The position numbers and the translations under genes were made by a program. Positions 16,201-17,695 of a stretch of DNA of 17,695 nt are shown here, piece after piece. The stretch lies in assembly GCA_018671635.1 (NCBI GenBank), contig JABHHG010000230.1, positions 1 through 17,695 of the forward strand, read 5' to 3'. The stretch comes from Fidelibacterota bacterium (GTDB lineage Bacteria; Fidelibacterota; Marinisomatia; SCGC-AAA003-L08; D37C17). The notes beneath the pieces were generated by a model. That model had not been told where the DNA came from, did not search any database, and saw only the letters and a program-made list of their open reading frames with translations. Positions within the stretch are counted from its first letter, which is position 1. Every line of letters begins with the position of its first letter.

Positions 16201-17695
16201 TCAGCGCCAACGAATACAGAACAACCACCAAGGGTTAAGTTTACAGTATCATAACCTGGAGAGGTTATATTACCTGAGGTAAAACAAAATTCTCCTAAAC
16301 CGTCGGTGAATGTTAAAATAGTCAATAAACTAGAACCATCATCAATATCACCTGAAGCTGAAAAACTATTTGAGCTTACAGATACAGTCATATTATCAGT
16401 GGAACCACCAGAGGCACCTGTTATGGTTGCACCTGATAATGAAAATGAAATCTCGCTTAAATCTTTATCTGAACTTCCAAATACTTCTATAGTGCCATTT
16501 ACTGCATCAATACTTCCAAAAGACAGACCCACCTCAGGTGGATAATCGCAATCACCATTTGAATGGGTTGCATTTGAATCATAGTTTAGCGCTGATGTAT
16601 CTAAACATCCATAAACTGGATATTCACAGCTTCCATCTGATAATGTGGCTTCCATATCATAGTTTAGAGCCAATGAGTCTATACAGCCGGAACATGATGA
16701 ATTATCACCACCACATTCGCCACACTCATCTAAAATAGCACTGCCACCACATTCACCTGAACAGTCTATATCGACTATACAGTCACCATCACAATCAAAA
16801 TTCTCTGCAGGCAGGGTACCAGCACAATCACATGCACCATCTGCTATTCCATCACCATTACATACGCCGCACTCATCTAAAACAGCACTGCCACCACATT
16901 CACCTGAACAATCTATATCAACTAGACAGTCACCATCACAATCAAAATTCTCTGCAGGTACGGTACCAGCACAGTCACATGCACCATCTGCTATTCCATC
17001 ACCACCACATTCGCCACACTCATCTACAACTGCACTGCCACCACATTCGCCTGAACAGTCGGTATAATTTGCACTACAATCTGGATATTCATCTGAACAA
17101 TTAGCAACCATATCCGCTGTTTCTGATGGAGTATGATAAGTGAAATTCAATGCTCCACCGATATCATCGGAGAAAACTAAATTCGATAAACTTGTAGGAG
17201 TACCACTAATAGATAAATTAGTTAAAGTACCACAATCTGGACCAATCAAAGTACCAGTTAATGAAAATCCAATAACAGTAGTTCCAGACGTAGAAACCAT
17301 AAATCCAGAAGCAGCAGCATCTCCACCAGAAGCACTACTTGCGGTAGCACCATCTAAACTAAACTGAAAGCCACCGATTGCATCAACAGCGTTATATAAG
17401 ACAGAACCATCAGAAGTAACAAAGACACTATTTCCTGAAAGATCACAACCATCAGTAACATCACGACCACCTTCTACACATTCAATTGTTTCTGTACCTG
17501 GATTACCAAGACCATCACCATCTGTATCTTCACAAAGCGTAATCTCGTATGCACTACCACCACACTCTCCCGAACAATCTATATCAACTAGACAGTCACC
17601 ATCACAATCAAAATTCTCTGCAGGTACGGTACCAGCACAGTCACATGCACCATCTGCTATTCCATCACCACCACATTCGCCACACTCATCTACAA
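13296..17695 (-). CDS. Giant Cys-rich secreted protein with cohesin-like modules, ZU5-like domain and T9SS sorting domain (N-terminus outside window)
   Basis: The frame ending at the TAA at 13296-13298 stays open to the window edge, giving 1466 complete codons. An ATG at 17300 is internal: coding continues upstream as FQFSLDGATASSASGGDAAA with no stop. In protein order: Cys-rich units (17695-17560); a beta-sandwich module (about 17430-17135; IGGFQFSLDGA, TVIGFSLTGTLI, LSNLVFSDDIGG) that I read as cohesin-like; more Cys-rich repeats (17110-16690); two G-C-x-D-x-x-A-L-N-Y-D motifs; a second similar module (16531-16220); a ZU5-like domain (16215-15850; GADGGVVTSDAAGVDIPAGA); a long stretch of C-G-x-C-x-G-x-N and D-x-D-x-D-G units (15830-14460); two GANLIS...ASPNPVLGWVGSL modules (14450-13950); and a T9SS type A domain ending in AYPNPFNPSTNIEF, YDIAGREMAVL, SGIYFV and QKLMLIK. 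The sorting domain predicts export through the outer membrane and surface attachment. The cohesin reading is inference; the rest is directly visible. Confidence 0.88.
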   Translation of the reverse strand, partial: VDECGECGGDGIADGACDCAGTVPAENFDCDGDCLVDIDCSGECGGSAYEITLCEDTDGDGLGNPGTETIECVEGGRDVTDGCDLSGNSVFVTSDGSVLYNAVDAIGGFQFSLDGATASSASGGDAAASGFMVSTSGTTVIGFSLTGTLIGPDCGTLTNLSISGTPTSLSNLVFSDDIGGALNFTYHTPSETADMVANCSDEYPDCSANYTDCSGECGGSAVVDECGECGGDGIADGACDCAGTVPAENFDCDGDCLVDIDCSGECGGSAVLDECGVCNGDGIADGACDCAGTLPAENFDCDGDCIVDIDCSGECGGSAILDECGECGGDNSSCSGCIDSLALNYDMEATLSDGSCEYPVYGCLDTSALNYDSNATHSNGDCDYPPEVGLSFGSIDAVNGTIEVFGSSDKDLSEISFSLSGATITGASGGSTDNMTVSVSSNSFSASGDIDDGSSLLTILTFTDGLGEFCFTSGNITSPGYDTVNLTLGGCSVFVGADGGVVTSDAAGVDIPAGAMSESENISVGDVTEELSEEVDNATGFEVEEMTAFTPFDIVFEEPVEISISYDDSRNNRDGEFLCYLEDANDTEWAIVDGATCTDGECIADVDSFGIFATCILVEDCNGDLGGFSFLDDCGECVGGETGLESEYSMDACGLCGGPGMIDWYVDADSDNLGFGDGVSFCSDNVPSGYVPNDIDVEPNCATNDTDECDLCGGGGPDNGFDCDGNCVADGGYDCMGECGGSSQNDDCGVCGGDNASCTDCSGDINGSAYTDGCDSCVGGNTGDEACASDCNGVDGGTAWIDACGECVDAGDISCEQGCDGNWSNDNSELVNDDCGVCGGDNSSCTGCVDDEACNYVPDATIGDDSCSYSEENYDCVGNCAIEVDCMGECGGNSSEDECGICNGPGASIWYEDSDGDGLGDSDASISSCSIEDGYVPNDDDDEPDCATNDTDDCGVCSGGNIDQDCNGDCFGDAVVDECGDCGGEGIADGACDCDGNVEDCAGDCGGSALLDDCGVCNGGNADQDCSGECFGTAEVDDCGVCGGGNTEQDCNGDCFGSAYHDDCDVCVGGNTGLEECGDPFTAVEIDLHGGANLISLYALPDDRSVGNIMASLEGIVTGVIGEGVAASPNPVLGWVGSLSEFEETSGYWVKVNADATLMVEDATPLDPSLEYNLHSGANLISFPYEGSVGIAEGLPDDMEGFVTGIIGEGVAASPNPVLGWVGSLTAFQGTKGYWMKMSADASFSFNIPDGLIRSSIPVEIQKSPIGVDFDQSTQQAFYFVEDIVLDGEPIQNGDWVMAYNGNVLVGAREWNGAYTDIPVMGYDSHIATAGYLENGETPTFKVIRETTGETFVLSGNLPVWTNNELYTVGVMENVVFPSTIVLNEAYPNPFNPSTNIEFGLSDDADVNVTVYDIAGREMAVLAQGQFSKGFHNVIWNAADQPSGIYFVTVSTQSETQTQKLMLIK
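14023..14087 (-). repeat. 65-nt imperfect direct repeat, copy 1 (partner 14281-14345)
   Basis: It differs from 14281-14345 at about 5 of 65 positions and encodes GVIGEGVAASPNPVLGWVGS or a near variant. It is the conserved heart of the two tandem 'GANLIS' modules in the giant protein. The surrounding module sequence has diverged far more than this core, so selection or local gene conversion is keeping it alike. Confidence 0.9.
14281..14345 (-). repeat. 65-nt imperfect direct repeat, copy 2 (partner 14023-14087)
   Basis: This copy lies 258 bp from the first, in frame, inside the first (N-terminal) of the two 'VLGWVGSL' modules. It differs from copy 1 at about 5 of 65 positions. Confidence 0.9.
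16759..17052 (-). repeat. Tandem 147-nt (49-residue) Cys-rich coding repeats
   Basis: Two adjacent in-frame units start at 16759 and 16906, offset 147 nt. Each encodes a C-S-G-E-C-G-G-S-A unit, then D-E-C-G-x-C-x-G-D-G-I-A-D-G, then C-D-C-A-G-T-x-P-A-E-N-F and D-C-D-G-D-C-x-V-D-I-D. A partial further unit continues towards 16690. They are part of the giant secreted protein and add six or more Cys per unit, presumably disulfide-bonded outside the cell. Confidence 0.92.
17572..17695 (-). repeat. Exact 124-nt copy of the Cys-rich repeat, running off the window
   Basis: Every base from 17572 to the window end matches 16906-17029 at an offset of 666 nt (222 codons). The larger repeated block therefore comprises the Cys-rich unit plus the first beta-sandwich module. 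The match is still perfect where the window stops, so its true length is unknown. Confidence 0.95.

Noticed and set aside
14557..17104. Plus-strand open frames rich in His, Pro and Ser over the Cys-rich region (for example 15422-15748 and 16832-17104).
   Set aside because: They are reverse-complement shadows of repeated Gly-Cys-Asp codons of the minus-strand gene, without ribosome sites or recognisable domains.
17298..17300. ATG at 17300 as the start of the giant protein.
   Set aside because: The frame is open upstream to the window edge and encodes typical module and Cys-rich sequence; the ATG is in the middle of a beta-sandwich module.
16759..17695. CRISPR-like array.
   Set aside because: The repeats are 147-nt in-frame protein repeats with no unique spacers of constant size.

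Overview
The window is AT-rich, and every supported gene lies on the minus strand. Long secreted proteins end either in a dockerin-like pair of calcium loops or in a type IX secretion (T9SS) sorting domain. They carry Cys-rich units of the type D-C-x-G-x-C-x-G and G-C-x-D-x-x-A-x-N-Y motifs. This combination points to a marine member of the FCB group, most likely Candidatus Marinimicrobia (SAR406). That placement is inferred from protein style; no marker gene is present.

Layout in transcription order, from right to left. (1) 17695-13296: a giant Cys-rich extracellular protein, truncated by the window edge. It has two modules I read as cohesin-like, a ZU5-like domain, two copies of a 'GANLIS...VLGWVGSL' module and a C-terminal T9SS domain. 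It is followed by a strong terminator at 13245-13274. (2) 13167-10171: a UvrD/AdnA-like helicase fused to a RecB-type nuclease with a predicted Fe-S cluster. (3) 10061-414: five close-packed genes that look like one operon: a C10 (streptopain-type) protease with beta-propeller and dockerin; a small Mpo1/DUF962 membrane protein; a lipoprotein penicillin-amidase-type (S45) acylase; a beta-helix protein with dockerin; and a secreted redoxin with dockerin. (4) 398-307: an orphan copy of the acylase 3' end. (5) 209-185: a terminator. (6) 71-1: the start of a class III nucleotide cyclase, truncated by the window edge.

Three observations stand out. First, the redoxin is split by an in-frame TGA that reads as a U-G-T-C motif, with a compact hairpin at bacterial SECIS distance, so it is probably a selenoprotein. 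Second, the beta-helix and redoxin genes sit exactly between the intact acylase 3' end and a displaced second copy of that end. The copies share a 49-nt identical core and a sharp junction, as if the two genes were inserted at the acylase 3' end. Third, three dockerin-tailed proteins lie next to a T9SS-tailed protein with cohesin-like modules, which raises the possibility of a cellulosome-like surface complex built on T9SS.
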